Origin: an uncultured Clostridia bacterium
Lineage (GTDB): Bacteria > Bacillota > Clostridia > Christensenellales > Borkfalkiaceae
Direction of reading: 5' to 3'
Assembly: GCA_947598205.1 (NCBI GenBank)
Contig: CANQFB010000004.1
Span: 62,001-126,000, forward strand
Length of the DNA: 64,000 nucleotides
Positions within the stretch are counted from its first letter, which is position 1, and each line of letters begins with the position of its first letter. The position numbers and the translations under genes were made by a program. This document shows positions 44,912 through 53,143 of this stretch, one piece after another. The notes below the pieces were generated by a model, which saw nothing but the letters and a program-made list of their open reading frames with translations, was not told the origin of the DNA and did no database searches.

Positions 44912-46627
44912 ATGGTAAATCTCAAGATCAATAATATTCCCGTAACCTGCCCGGAAGGCTCCACCATTTTGGAAGCCGCGCGCCTTGCGCATATCGAGAT
45001 CCCCACTCTCTGCTTTTTGAAGAATGTGGCGTGCGTCGGCTCTTGCCGCATGTGCCTCGTCGAAGCGACGGGTGCGCGCGGTCTCGTCGCGGCATGCGTC
45101 TATCCCGTTGCCGAGGGCATGGAAGTGCATACCAATACCCCGAAGTGCAGAAAGAGCAGAAAGGTGACTTTGGAACTCCTTCTCTCCAAGCATAAGAAGA
45201 AGTGCCTCTCCTGCGAGCGCGCGGGCAACTGCGAGCTCCAGCGGCTCTCCATCGAATACAATGCGGATGAGGACCGTTTCGAGGGCGCAAATCCCTCCTT
45301 CCCCATCGACGATTGCAACCCCTCCGTCGTGCGCGACAACGAGAAGTGCATCAACTGCATGCGCTGTGTGGCGGCATGCAAGAAACAGCATGTGGGCGCG
45401 ATCGGGCCCATCGGAAGGGGCTTCAACGTGCACATCGGGAGCGCGGGCGGCATGACGCTTGCCGAGAGCTCTTGCGTGGGTTGCGGACAGTGCATCGTGG
45501 CCTGCCCCGTGGGCGCGCTCACGATCAAATCGGATGAAGCAAGGGTGCAGGCCGCCCTCGAAGACCCCGCAAAGAAGGTCGTCTTCTTCACCGCTCCCTC
45601 CGTCCGCGCGACGCTCGGCGAGGCCTTCGGGCTTCCCGTCGGCACAAACGTCGAGGGCAAGATGGTCGCGGCCATCCGCCGTCTCGGCGACTGCGAAGTG
45701 TTCAACATGGACGTCACCGCCGACCTCACCATCATGGAGGAGGCCAACGAGCTTTTGGACCGCATCCAAAAGGGCGGAACGCTTCCCATGTTCACCTCTT
45801 GTTGTCCCGGCTGGGTGCGCTTCATCGAACAGCACCACCCCGACATGATCCCCCATCTTTCCACCTGCAAATCCCCGCAGGAGATGTTCGGCGGGCTTCT
45901 CAAGAGCTATTATTGCGAGACGCACGGCATCGACCCCGAAAACCTCTTCGTCGTCTCCGTCATTCCCTGCACGGCGAAGAAGTACGAATGCGCCCGCCCC
46001 GAGATGGGCGGCGAAGTGAACGCGGCGCTCACCACCCGCGAGCTCGCCCACATGATCAAGACGGCGGCCATCAGGTTCTGCGACCTGCCCGACGAGCCCT
46101 TCGACGATCCGTTTGCGACCTGCTCGGGCGGCGGCACCATCTTCGGCGCGACGGGCGGCGTGATGGAAGCGGCCCTCCGCGTGGCGGCCAAGAAACTCGA
46201 CGGCAAGTTCGAGGTGGTCGACTTCCCCGAAGTGCGCGGCACCTCCCCCATCAAAGAGGCGACCTACAATGTCGGCGGAAAGACGGTGCGCGTGGCCGTT
46301 GCGAGCGGCCTCGAGAACGCCGAGACGGTCATTCAGTCGATCAAGTCGGGCGAGAAGCAATATGATTTCGTCGAGATCATGGCATGCCCCGGCGGATGCG
46401 TCAACGGCGGCGGCCAGCCCTCCCTTCCCGACAGTATCCGCAACAGCGTGGAACTTCGCGACGAGCGTGCAAAGGCCCTCTATACGAGCGACAAGAAGAA
46501 CACTCTCCGCCGCTCGGACGAGAGCCCCGTCATGGAAGTTCTCTATCGCGACTTCTTCGGCGCGCCCAACAGCCATAAGGCGCACGAGATCCTGCACACT
46601 TCCTACAAACCCAATCCCCGCGTCTGA
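44912..46627 (+). CDS. hydA: [FeFe] hydrogenase catalytic subunit
   Basis: This 571-residue enzyme produces or uses H2. Accessory clusters are an N-terminal [2Fe-2S] domain (CVGSCRMC), a His-ligated cluster (HKKKCLSC ... C) and two [4Fe-4S] clusters (CINCMRCVAAC, CVGCGQCIVAC). H-cluster motifs: L1 TSCCPGW, L2 VIPCTAKKYE and L3 EIMACPGGCVNGGGQP. In L2 the usual Met before PC is Ile. ATG 44912 follows hydB by 10 bases with GAGGTG upstream. The three-gene operon matches NAD(H)/ferredoxin bifurcating enzymes. The HydEFG maturases are not in the window. Confidence 0.96.
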   Translation: MVNLKINNIPVTCPEGSTILEAARLAHIEIPTLCFLKNVACVGSCRMCLVEATGARGLVAACVYPVAEGMEVHTNTPKCRKSRKVTLELLLSKHKKKCLSCERAGNCELQRLSIEYNADEDRFEGANPSFPIDDCNPSVVRDNEKCINCMRCVAACKKQHVGAIGPIGRGFNVHIGSAGGMTLAESSCVGCGQCIVACPVGALTIKSDEARVQAALEDPAKKVVFFTAPSVRATLGEAFGLPVGTNVEGKMVAAIRRLGDCEVFNMDVTADLTIMEEANELLDRIQKGGTLPMFTSCCPGWVRFIEQHHPDMIPHLSTCKSPQEMFGGLLKSYYCETHGIDPENLFVVSVIPCTAKKYECARPEMGGEVNAALTTRELAHMIKTAAIRFCDLPDEPFDDPFATCSGGGTIFGATGGVMEAALRVAAKKLDGKFEVVDFPEVRGTSPIKEATYNVGGKTVRVAVASGLENAETVIQSIKSGEKQYDFVEIMACPGGCVNGGGQPSLPDSIRNSVELRDERAKALYTSDKKNTLRRSDESPVMEVLYRDFFGAPNSHKAHEILHTSYKPNPRV

Positions 46628-46640
46628 TCCAACACTATGC

Positions 46641-46675
46641 AAAAACGCCGTCCCGTTCGGGGCGGCGTCTTTTTT
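46641..46675 (+). terminator. Terminator of hydCBA
   Basis: ACGCCGTCCC / GGGGCGGCGT with a short loop is followed by a C and seven Ts, 14 bp after the hydA stop codon. Confidence 0.9.
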
Positions 46676-46726
46676 GATAGAAACAAGCGGACGGCCGTGC
46701 TGTGCGCGAGCAGGCTCGGCATATCA

Positions 46727-47407
46727 TTACGACGCCTCTTCTTTGTTCTCGTTGAGAATGACCTGCAAGAGCGACACCGCCTCCTGCACCGTGGGGAAAC
46801 ATGCGCGGTAGATCTGCGAATTCTTCCCCACGCCGAAATTCAAAATCCCCTTGGAAGAGATGATCGGATAGACCGTCTGCGGACGGTCGGCGGACTTCAC
46901 GCGGATAATGAGACGGAGTTCCTTGCAGATATGGTTGGTCTGCATGCCGAACACGCCCAGCCCGAATCCGCCGATCCCCGCGCCTTCTGCCACCATTGTG
47001 CCGTTTTCATAGACTTCGTAGTTGAGAAGATCGGCAAAATCCACCACCCGCCAACTTCCGCTCTCATAGTCGATGAGCGCAAGTTGCCTGCGTTCGCTGT
47101 TCACCGCAAGCATCTGTTTGCAATCGTCCGTCTTTTTGAAAGTCGCGCGGTCGCAGAAGTAGAAGATGCGCGTCGGCTCAAACCCGCCCGCCCGAAGTTC
47201 GGGCATCACCTTTGCATTGACCGCTCTCTGCCCCTCCGCCCTCTTTTTCAAGTTGAGGCTGAAGCTGATCATAAAGGCGGCCGCGGCGGCCGCAAACAGG
47301 CAGAAAAAGACGATGAGCACGATCACATAGGTATCTACGGCCGAATTATAGGAGCTCAACGCTTTATCCATCTCATCGTAGAGGTCTGAAGAAAGTAAAT
47401 TCGCCAT
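46727..47407 (-). CDS. Single-span membrane protein with PH-like domain (module 1)
   Basis: This 226-residue protein has one membrane helix (about 24-50), a basic stop-transfer segment and a cytoplasmic beta-rich domain. LALIDYESGSWRVVDFADLLNYEVYENG followed by Gly-rich GIGGFGLGVFG and CKELRLIIRVK resembles the small bacterial PH-like domains found in DUF4428-type proteins. It is a paralogue of the product of 47797-48426 (shared CKEL, YEV and EAVSLL). GGAGG precedes the ATG. A divergent XRE gene begins 89 bp away. Function is unknown; membrane stress sensing is speculative. Confidence 0.7.
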   Translation of the reverse strand: MANLLSSDLYDEMDKALSSYNSAVDTYVIVLIVFFCLFAAAAAAFMISFSLNLKKRAEGQRAVNAKVMPELRAGGFEPTRIFYFCDRATFKKTDDCKQMLAVNSERRQLALIDYESGSWRVVDFADLLNYEVYENGTMVAEGAGIGGFGLGVFGMQTNHICKELRLIIRVKSADRPQTVYPIISSKGILNFGVGKNSQIYRACFPTVQEAVSLLQVILNENKEEAS

Positions 47408-47428
47408 TTTTTCCTCCGTAAGTTTATT

Positions 47429-47467
47429 TATAGCCCAAATTGTATCATATATAGCCCACATTGTCAA
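47429..47467 (-). promoter_or_regulatory. Promoter of module 1 with two direct-repeat operators
   Basis: On the minus strand: TTGACA (47462-47467), 17-bp spacer, TACAAT (47439-47444). Two copies of TATAGCCCAAATTGT / TATAGCCCACATTGT (47429-47443, 47450-47464) lie exactly 21 bp apart and overlap both promoter boxes. This fits two repressor dimers on one face of the helix. Confidence 0.75.
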
Positions 47468-47496
47468 GCGAATTCATGCTACATTTAATGGGAAAT

Positions 47497-47736
47497 ATGG
47501 ATACGTATACTTTAGTAAAGGAGCGGCTGGAAGGGCTTTTATATGAAAAGCGGATGTCGGTGCACCGCCTTTCGCTGGAATCTTCCGTGCCGTCCTCCAC
47601 CATCAAAAACATTCTATACGGGAAGAGTAAAAACCCGGGTATTGTGACGCTGAAGATGCTCTGCGACGGGTTGGGCGTCACGGTGACGGAATTTTTTGAT
47701 ACCGAAGAATTCCGCAAATTCGATCCCGATCTGTAA
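47497..47736 (+). CDS. XRE-family transcriptional regulator (module 1)
   Basis: The 79-residue protein is essentially one Cro/CI-type helix-turn-helix (about 8-63): RLEGLLYEKRMSVHRLSLES, SSTIKNILYGKSKNPGIVTL and LCDGLGVTVTEFFD. It has no effector domain. Possible starts are ATG 47476, 47488 and 47497; the last begins at the domain and I prefer it, but no strong ribosome binding site decides. It is divergent from the module 1 membrane gene and probably binds the repeats between them. Confidence 0.88.
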   Translation: MDTYTLVKERLEGLLYEKRMSVHRLSLESSVPSSTIKNILYGKSKNPGIVTLKMLCDGLGVTVTEFFDTEEFRKFDPDL

Positions 47737-47796
47737 AAAATTCCGCGAGGTTCTCGCGGAATTTTTGATAGGAAAGGAAAAGATGCTTCGGGCGGG

Positions 47797-48426
47797 TCAG
47801 TTGGAAAGAGCGGGACGGAAGGGAAACATCGGGTGAAACGCCCCCATGGGATCGCTTGCGCGGAGGGTCTCCTCAAGCAGGGAGACGGCCTCCTCCAACC
47901 CCGCGCAACACCGCCTGAAGAGGGCGGATCGGGTCGAGACAAGAAAGCCCCCGCCGATGAGACGATAGGCCGTACGACCGCCCTTGAAAATGACGATAAG
48001 AGAGAGCTCCTTGCAGACATGGGTGGGCCCGATTGCGTATGGCCCTGCGGCGAACCCGCCGAACATGCTCCCGCTTGCGATGACCGCGCCGTCCTTGATG
48101 ACCTCGTAGTCGACGAGATCGCGCCCCTCGGCGATCTGCCAAATCCCCTCCCCATAGTCGATGACCGCGAACTTCGTAAAATTTTCGTCGAAAAAGAGCT
48201 TTTGCGCGCATTCCTCCCCCCTATGACAGGCGGCGCGGTCGGGAAGGGATACGGCACGCGCGGGGAAAAAGCCCTCCCTTAAGAAGGCGCGCAAAGCGCG
48301 CCCGTTCACCGCCCTCTGCGCCCTTGCCCGCCGCCTTCGGGAGAAAAAGACGCAAGCGGCGAAGGCGGCCGCCGACACCGCGGCGCAAGCGCATATGGCG
48401 CATAATACGATCTGATACAGCTCCAT
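47797..48426 (-). CDS. Single-span membrane protein with PH-like domain (module 2)
   Basis: The 209-residue protein has an N-terminal membrane helix (about 4-28), an Arg-rich segment and a domain paralogous to module 1 (FAVIDYGEGIWQIAEGRDLVDYEVIKDG, quoted only as a landmark; then GGFAAG and CKELSLIVIF). It has more Cys and Arg than module 1. ATG 48426 has GAGGAGG upstream; the frame extending to 48474 runs into the promoter. A copy of the motif in its CCATGTCTG form falls in THVCKEL. Unknown function. Confidence 0.7.
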   Translation of the reverse strand: MELYQIVLCAICACAAVSAAAFAACVFFSRRRRARAQRAVNGRALRAFLREGFFPARAVSLPDRAACHRGEECAQKLFFDENFTKFAVIDYGEGIWQIAEGRDLVDYEVIKDGAVIASGSMFGGFAAGPYAIGPTHVCKELSLIVIFKGGRTAYRLIGGGFLVSTRSALFRRCCAGLEEAVSLLEETLRASDPMGAFHPMFPFRPALSN

Positions 48427-48445
48427 TGCGCCCTCCTCTTTCCCC

Positions 48446-48500
48446 ATTATAATCTTACTATTGTAAGAAGTCAATCATATTTTCTTACTTTCGTGAGAAA
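48446..48500 (-). promoter_or_regulatory. Promoter of module 2 with two dyad operators
   Basis: On the minus strand: TTGACT (48469-48474), 17-bp spacer, TATAAT (48446-48451). The dyad TCTTACTATTGTAAGA (48453-48468) fills the spacer. A second dyad, TCTTACTTTCGTGAGA (48483-48498), lies 30 bp away, just before the divergent regulator gene. The two would allow one regulator to control both genes. Confidence 0.8.
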
Positions 48501-48508
48501 ATAGCGGT

Positions 48509-48721
48509 ATGGACCGTGTGATCGAATTCGGGGAGAGCCTCAAAGAACTGCGAAAGGAGCGCAAAATGGGGCAGACGGAGCTTGCGGCGGCAATCGGCGT
48601 GAGCAAGGGGATCGTGAGCCTCTGGGAGAACGGCCTGCGCGAGCCGACGCTCTCCCACCTCATCGCGCTCGCCGATTTTTTTGAAGTTTCGCTCGACTAT
48701 CTCGCCGGGAGAAATCTCTGA
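48509..48721 (+). CDS. XRE-family transcriptional regulator (module 2)
   Basis: This 70-residue protein is a bare helix-turn-helix domain: SLKELRKERKMGQTELAAAI, SKGIVSLWENGLREPTL and LADFFEVSLDYLAGR. The second helix QTELAAAIGVSKGIVSLWE is typical of XRE/Cro regulators. The ATG lies nine bases after a dyad operator and has no strong ribosome binding site, suggesting low, self-limited expression. Confidence 0.93.
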   Translation: MDRVIEFGESLKELRKERKMGQTELAAAIGVSKGIVSLWENGLREPTLSHLIALADFFEVSLDYLAGRNL

Positions 48722-48742
48722 AGGCGCAACGAAGCAGGGCCG

Positions 48743-48768
48743 TCCGCCGCCGCGCGGGCGGTTTTTTT
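48743..48768 (+). terminator. Terminator of the module 2 regulator gene
   Basis: A CCGCC / GGCGG stem in a GC-rich context is followed by seven Ts. Confidence 0.7.
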
Positions 48769-48807
48769 GCGAGTCCAAAGGAATTTTGTCAAATACCCTC
48801 ATTCTGA

Positions 48808-48836
48808 TTGCAAATATTCTCAAAATATGGTAAAAT
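48808..48836 (+). promoter_or_regulatory. Promoter of the YbhN-like gene
   Basis: TTGCAA (48808-48813), 17-bp spacer and TAAAAT (48831-48836), 20 bp before the ATG. Confidence 0.7.
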
Positions 48837-48855
48837 AGCATGTGGAGCGTTTTTT

Positions 48856-50184
48856 ATGAAGAAGCATTTGCAAGACCAACTTCATACCGATCCTTCCCCC
48901 GCGGACGGGAAAAAGCCGCATATCATGTCGAAAGAGGATTTCCTCGGGGCAGAAGATGAGGCCACCATGTCGGAGGGAGAGGCGCAAGAAAACCTCTCTT
49001 CCGATGGGACAAGCGGAAACGATTTCACCGACCTTGCAAAGGAAGCGGCAGAGAAGAAAAAGCAGGAAGAGAAGCGCAAGAAGCGGAATTGGTGGATCAA
49101 GACCGCCCTTCTTTTCGCGCTCATCGGCCTTTCCATCTACACGCTCTTCCCCATCACAAAGGGGATCACGGGCGAGAACGCGATGGGATTTATCCCCATG
49201 GTGAAGGGCGCGAGCCTTCCCTATTTCTTCGTTCTCCTCGGCGTCGTCCTCCTTTACATCCTCACGGAGAGCTTCCAATATTCCTTCATTCTGAAGACTT
49301 CGACGGGCAGATTCCGCTTCAAGAGTTCCGTCAAGGTCGCCCTCCTCGGGAAGTATTACGACGCAGTGACCCCGCTCGGCACGGGCGGACAACCCTTCCA
49401 GATCTACTATCTGCACAAAAAGGATATCCCGAAGGGCGTGGCGACGGCCGTACCCATCGTGAAATACACCTTCTCGACCTTTGCGAAGGGCATTTTTTCC
49501 ATCATCTTCTTCAGCCTCGTCTTCGTCATCTTGCCGCCCGAAGTCTATAAGAACCCCGGGTTTACGGCCATCTATGTGCTCGCCTGGGTCTCGATGTTTT
49601 TGAATATGCTCATTCCCGTCATCATGATCTTCGGCTCTCTCTTCCCCAAGGCGGGCAAGAAGCTCATGATCCGCATTATTGCCCTCCTTGCGAAGATGCA
49701 TATCGTCAAGCGCAAATACACGATGACGAAGAAGTATGTAAACGAGATGAGCGAATACCGCCGTTCCCTCAAGGAGATCTTAAAGCGGTGGTGGATCGTC
49801 ATCCCCCTTCTCCTCATCGCCCTTGTGACGGCGCTTTTCAACTTCTCCATCCCCTTCTTTACGGTGACGGCGCTCGCCAATACCGCCCCCACAGGGGAAC
49901 TCTGGGCGCAGATGTTCTGCGGAGGTCTGCTCGCCTACTACTCCGCCTCCCTCCTTCCCACCCCCGGGAATTCGGGCGGGATCGAAGCCACCTCGGGCCT
50001 CGTGTTCGCCTCGGTGCTTTCCTTCGTCCCGGGCGGTGAGCACGGCGCAGTGGCCCTCTGGATCGTCATCGCATGGCGCTTCCTCACCTTCTACATCTAC
50101 ATCATTACGGGGATCGGGATGAACATCTTCGACATCATCCGCAGTGCGGTGAGAAACCGCCGCGCGAAAAAACAGGGGCTGTAA
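48856..50184 (+). CDS. Flippase-like integral membrane protein (UPF0104/YbhN)
   Basis: The 442-residue protein has a charged cytoplasmic N-terminus of about 75 residues (including ATMSEGEA, a near copy of the dispersed motif) and eight or so membrane helices. LLGKYYDAVTPLGTGGQPFQ and LLPTPGNSGGIEA are the conserved regions of the UPF0104 family, related to the flippase domain of lysylphosphatidylglycerol synthase (MprF). No synthase domain is attached. It may move a lipid or lipid-linked sugar. The ATG at 48856 has GGAG upstream. It stands alone between two terminators. Confidence 0.88.
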   Translation: MKKHLQDQLHTDPSPADGKKPHIMSKEDFLGAEDEATMSEGEAQENLSSDGTSGNDFTDLAKEAAEKKKQEEKRKKRNWWIKTALLFALIGLSIYTLFPITKGITGENAMGFIPMVKGASLPYFFVLLGVVLLYILTESFQYSFILKTSTGRFRFKSSVKVALLGKYYDAVTPLGTGGQPFQIYYLHKKDIPKGVATAVPIVKYTFSTFAKGIFSIIFFSLVFVILPPEVYKNPGFTAIYVLAWVSMFLNMLIPVIMIFGSLFPKAGKKLMIRIIALLAKMHIVKRKYTMTKKYVNEMSEYRRSLKEILKRWWIVIPLLLIALVTALFNFSIPFFTVTALANTAPTGELWAQMFCGGLLAYYSASLLPTPGNSGGIEATSGLVFASVLSFVPGGEHGAVALWIVIAWRFLTFYIYIITGIGMNIFDIIRSAVRNRRAKKQGL

Positions 50185-50196
50185 CTTTTTATTGCG

Positions 50197-50238
50197 AAAA
50201 GCCGCCCGCCACATGCTGTGGCGGGCGGCGATTTTTTT
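50197..50238. terminator. Bidirectional terminator
   Basis: A perfect 13-bp stem (GCCGCCCGCCACA and complement, 50201-50213 / 50217-50229) is flanked by A and T runs. It serves the YbhN-like gene (+) and the ade operon (-). Confidence 0.92.
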
Positions 50239-50243
50239 ATCTT

Positions 50244-50711
50244 TTATGCGAGCGGGACGACGGTCGGCGTCGCCCTCCCCTTGTGCAAGACGAGGTAGCA
50301 ATAACTCGGCTCGCTATAGGAGCCCAAAGCCCCCGGATTGACGCAGAGAACGCCTCCCTCCTCGCGGATGTCCGCACGGTGGGTATGGCCGTAGAGGGCT
50401 ACGGAGCACCCGAGCTCCTTCGCGCGCGCGGCGAGGCGGGAAAGTTCCCCCTTCACGCCGTATCTGTGGCCGTGGCAACAGAAGACGCGCACGCCCTCTT
50501 CCTCGAGGACGAACTCCTCTTCGCCCGAAGAGAAATCGCAATTCCCCTCCGCGACAAACACCTTCCCGGGAAAGGCATGGCGGCATTCGCTCATATCCGA
50601 TGCGCCGTCGCCGAGGTGGATGATATAGTCGTTTTCGGCGAACAGGGGATAGAGTTTCCGAAGGGCGGCCCTCCTTCCGTGGGAATCGGAGATGACGATA
50701 AAAGTCTTCAT
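50244..50711 (-). CDS. YfcE/MJ0936-type metallophosphoesterase
   Basis: This 155-residue phosphodiesterase has the calcineurin-like metal motifs SDSHG, LGDGASD, GNCD, CCHGH and YGHTH. Substrates in the family vary; small phosphodiesters are hydrolysed in vitro. It overlaps rdgB by four bases, so it belongs to the ade-rdgB operon. Confidence 0.92.
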   Translation of the reverse strand: MKTFIVISDSHGRRAALRKLYPLFAENDYIIHLGDGASDMSECRHAFPGKVFVAEGNCDFSSGEEEFVLEEEGVRVFCCHGHRYGVKGELSRLAARAKELGCSVALYGHTHRADIREEGGVLCVNPGALGSYSEPSYCYLVLHKGRATPTVVPLA

Positions 50712-51268
50712 AATAACGCTTTCAGGGCGGTGAGCGCGCGCCCGCGGTGGGAGACGGCGTTCTTCTCTTCCTCCTTCGCCTCGGCAAAGGTCATGTTGAG
50801 GTCGTCAGAGAGAAAGAGCGGATCGTAGCCGAAGCCCCCTTCGCCGCGCTCCGCACCGAGGATGACGCCGAAGGTCTTGCCCTCGGCGGTCAAGGTTCTG
50901 CCGTCGGGAAAGACGAGGGCGACCGCACAGCAAAAGTGGGCGCGGCGATCCTTCTTCCCCGCAAGATTTTTGAGAAGGAGAGCGCGGTTCTCCGCATCTC
51001 CTCCGCCCGAATAGCGCGCGCTGAAAATGCCGGGCGCGCCGCCGAGGGCGTCGACCGAGAGCCCGCTGTCGTCGGCGAGGGCGGGAAGATGCAGGGCAGA
51101 AGAGACGGCCCGCGCCTTGATGAGGGCGTTTTCGAGGAAACTGTTCCCCGTCTCCTCGATCTCGCCGCAAAAGCCCGCTTCCGCGGCGGAAAGGATCTCA
51201 AACCCCTGCAAAATTTGCCGTATCTCCTGTAATTTATGGGCGTTGCCCGTGGCCGCGACAAGTTTCAT
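50708..51268 (-). CDS. rdgB: XTP/dITP pyrophosphatase
   Basis: The 186-residue Ham1/RdgB protein removes non-canonical purine triphosphates such as dITP and XTP. Landmarks are ATGNAHKLQEI, DDSGLSVDALGGAPG and GYDPLF. It overlaps both neighbours by four bases. Grouping with adenine deaminase makes sense, since deamination generates hypoxanthine-type precursors. Confidence 0.96.
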   Translation of the reverse strand: MKLVAATGNAHKLQEIRQILQGFEILSAAEAGFCGEIEETGNSFLENALIKARAVSSALHLPALADDSGLSVDALGGAPGIFSARYSGGGDAENRALLLKNLAGKKDRRAHFCCAVALVFPDGRTLTAEGKTFGVILGAERGEGGFGYDPLFLSDDLNMTFAEAKEEEKNAVSHRGRALTALKALL

Positions 51269-52989
51269 TTCTCCTCCAAGGGAACAAAGCCGAATTTGGC
51301 GAGCTCCACAAGCCCACGGTCGGTGAGCTTCAACTCGGGAATGACGGGGAGGGACAAAAATACGAGGGTCATGAAGGGGGAATAGTCCTCCTTCACCCCC
51401 ATCCGCCGCGCCCGCTCCTGAATGGCGGAGGTGCGTGCGATGACCTCCTCGGCGGGGGCGCTGCTCATGAGGCCCGCAATGTCGAGGGGGAAGACCTCTT
51501 CCCCGCCCTCAAAGACGGCCGCCATGCCGCCGCCCGCCCCTGCCAAGAGCGCAACGACCCGCGACATGGCCCCGTCGTCGTCGCCCAAAACGACGAGATT
51601 GTGGCTGTCGTGGGCGACGGAGATGCCGATCGCGCCGCCGCGAAGGCCGTAGCCCTTCACAAAGCCCAGCCCGATATTGCCCGTCTCCCTATGCCGCTCG
51701 ACGACGGCGAGCTTGCAAAGATCCGTCCCCTTCACCTCCACCTTTCCCGCGGGAGGGGTGAAAAATGTCTCCCTCGTGAAGAGGGTGTGAGGCAAGATCT
51801 CAAGGGCGCGCATCCTTCCCCCGTGCGAGATCACCGAGAAACTTTCGGCCGTGACGGGCTTGATGCGAACCGTACTCTTGACGGCCGCGGGAAGATACCG
51901 CCCCTTTGTATCGAAAAGAGCCCTCCCCTCCCTTGATACGAGGACGCCCCGTTTGAAGGTTGCCCTTACATGGAAGTCTTCGACGTCGTCAACGAGCACC
52001 ATGTCTGCGATATACCCCGGTGCAACGGCTCCGACGCCCTGCAAGCGATAGCAATCTGCTATGTTCACGGTGGCCATCGGAATGGCAAATTTCGCGGGCA
52101 CGCCTGCACGGACAAGCCTGCGGAGCGCATCGTCGATATGCCCCCGCTCGGAGAGATCTTTGGCGTTCTTATCGTCGGAGCAGAGCACAAAGCGGCGGAA
52201 ATTGAACGCATCCACCGCCTTCGCGACGTCGGCAAGGTTCTCCGCCGAAGAGCCGCACCTCGCCTGCACAAACATGCCGCGCGCGATCTTTTCGCGGCAC
52301 TCCTCGGGGGTAAGCGACTCGTGGTCGGTCAGGATCCCCGCCGTTCTATAGGCGTTGAGGGCGTCCCCCGTAAGGCCGGGCGCATGACCGTCGACGGGTT
52401 TACGGAGCATATGCGCCGCCTCGATTTTTTTAAGGACATCCTCCTCCCCGCCGATCACCGCGGGGAAGTTCATCATCTCCCCGAGGCCGAAGAAGAGATC
52501 GCGCGCGAGCTCTCTCTCCGTCTCCGCTCCCCCGATGGAGGCGCCGCTCGTCTCGAAGGGCGTCGCGGGGATGCAGGAGGGAAGTTCGAGCATGACGTCG
52601 ACGGGACAGACGCCGTCCTTCTTCACGCGAAGGAAGGCTTCCTTGAGATATTCCGCCCCTTCCACGCCGCAGACGTTGACGATCTCATGCGGATCAGCGA
52701 TGACGGCCGTCGTCCCATGCGGCGAACAAAGACCCACCCATGTCTCGGGGGAGAGCATCGAACTCTCGACATGGATATGGGAATCGATGAGCCCGGGAAG
52801 GAGTATCTTCCCCTCTCCGTCGTAGGAAGTTGCGCCCTCATAGCCTTTGCCGACGGCGACGATCGTGCCGTTTTTTACGGCAACTTCGCCCTCCTCCATC
52901 TCCCCCGTAAACACGTTGAAGATGCGGGCGTTTTTGATGACAAGGTCGCATGGTGTGCGCTTCATCGCGCAATCGATGAGTTGCTTCAT
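51265..52989 (-). CDS. ade: Adenine deaminase
   Basis: The 574-residue amidohydrolase converts adenine to hypoxanthine and ammonia. Metal ligands appear in PGLIDSHIHVESSM, ADPHEI, DGHAPG and the Asp of LCSDDKN; the C-terminal region has SVAHDSHNLVVLG. Length is normal for the YerA/Ade type. AAAGGAG precedes the ATG. It is the first gene of the ade-rdgB-phosphoesterase operon. No purine riboswitch is visible upstream. Confidence 0.96.
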   Translation of the reverse strand: MKQLIDCAMKRTPCDLVIKNARIFNVFTGEMEEGEVAVKNGTIVAVGKGYEGATSYDGEGKILLPGLIDSHIHVESSMLSPETWVGLCSPHGTTAVIADPHEIVNVCGVEGAEYLKEAFLRVKKDGVCPVDVMLELPSCIPATPFETSGASIGGAETERELARDLFFGLGEMMNFPAVIGGEEDVLKKIEAAHMLRKPVDGHAPGLTGDALNAYRTAGILTDHESLTPEECREKIARGMFVQARCGSSAENLADVAKAVDAFNFRRFVLCSDDKNAKDLSERGHIDDALRRLVRAGVPAKFAIPMATVNIADCYRLQGVGAVAPGYIADMVLVDDVEDFHVRATFKRGVLVSREGRALFDTKGRYLPAAVKSTVRIKPVTAESFSVISHGGRMRALEILPHTLFTRETFFTPPAGKVEVKGTDLCKLAVVERHRETGNIGLGFVKGYGLRGGAIGISVAHDSHNLVVLGDDDGAMSRVVALLAGAGGGMAAVFEGGEEVFPLDIAGLMSSAPAEEVIARTSAIQERARRMGVKEDYSPFMTLVFLSLPVIPELKLTDRGLVELAKFGFVPLEEK

Positions 52990-53021
52990 ATCGCTCCTTT
53001 CAAGCAGATCTTATCTCCTGA

Positions 53022-53050
53022 ATTTTACCACAACTGTGCTGTGCTTTCAA
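53022..53050 (-). promoter_or_regulatory. Promoter of the ade operon
   Basis: On the minus strand: TTGAAA (53045-53050), 17-bp spacer, TAAAAT (53022-53027), about 33 bp before the ATG. Confidence 0.75.
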
Positions 53051-53070
53051 GTTCCGCGGCAAAATTTCTG

Positions 53071-53102
53071 AAAAAAATCCCGCCTCCAAGCGGAGAGCGG
53101 GA
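53071..53102 (-). terminator. Terminator of the module 3 membrane gene
   Basis: On the minus strand TCCCGC-TCTCC / GGAG-GCGGGA with a 4-base loop is followed by seven Ts. Confidence 0.85.
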
Positions 53103-53143
53103 CGCCCGCCCGAAAGGCAGGCCTGACTGCAATTTTTGAAAGA

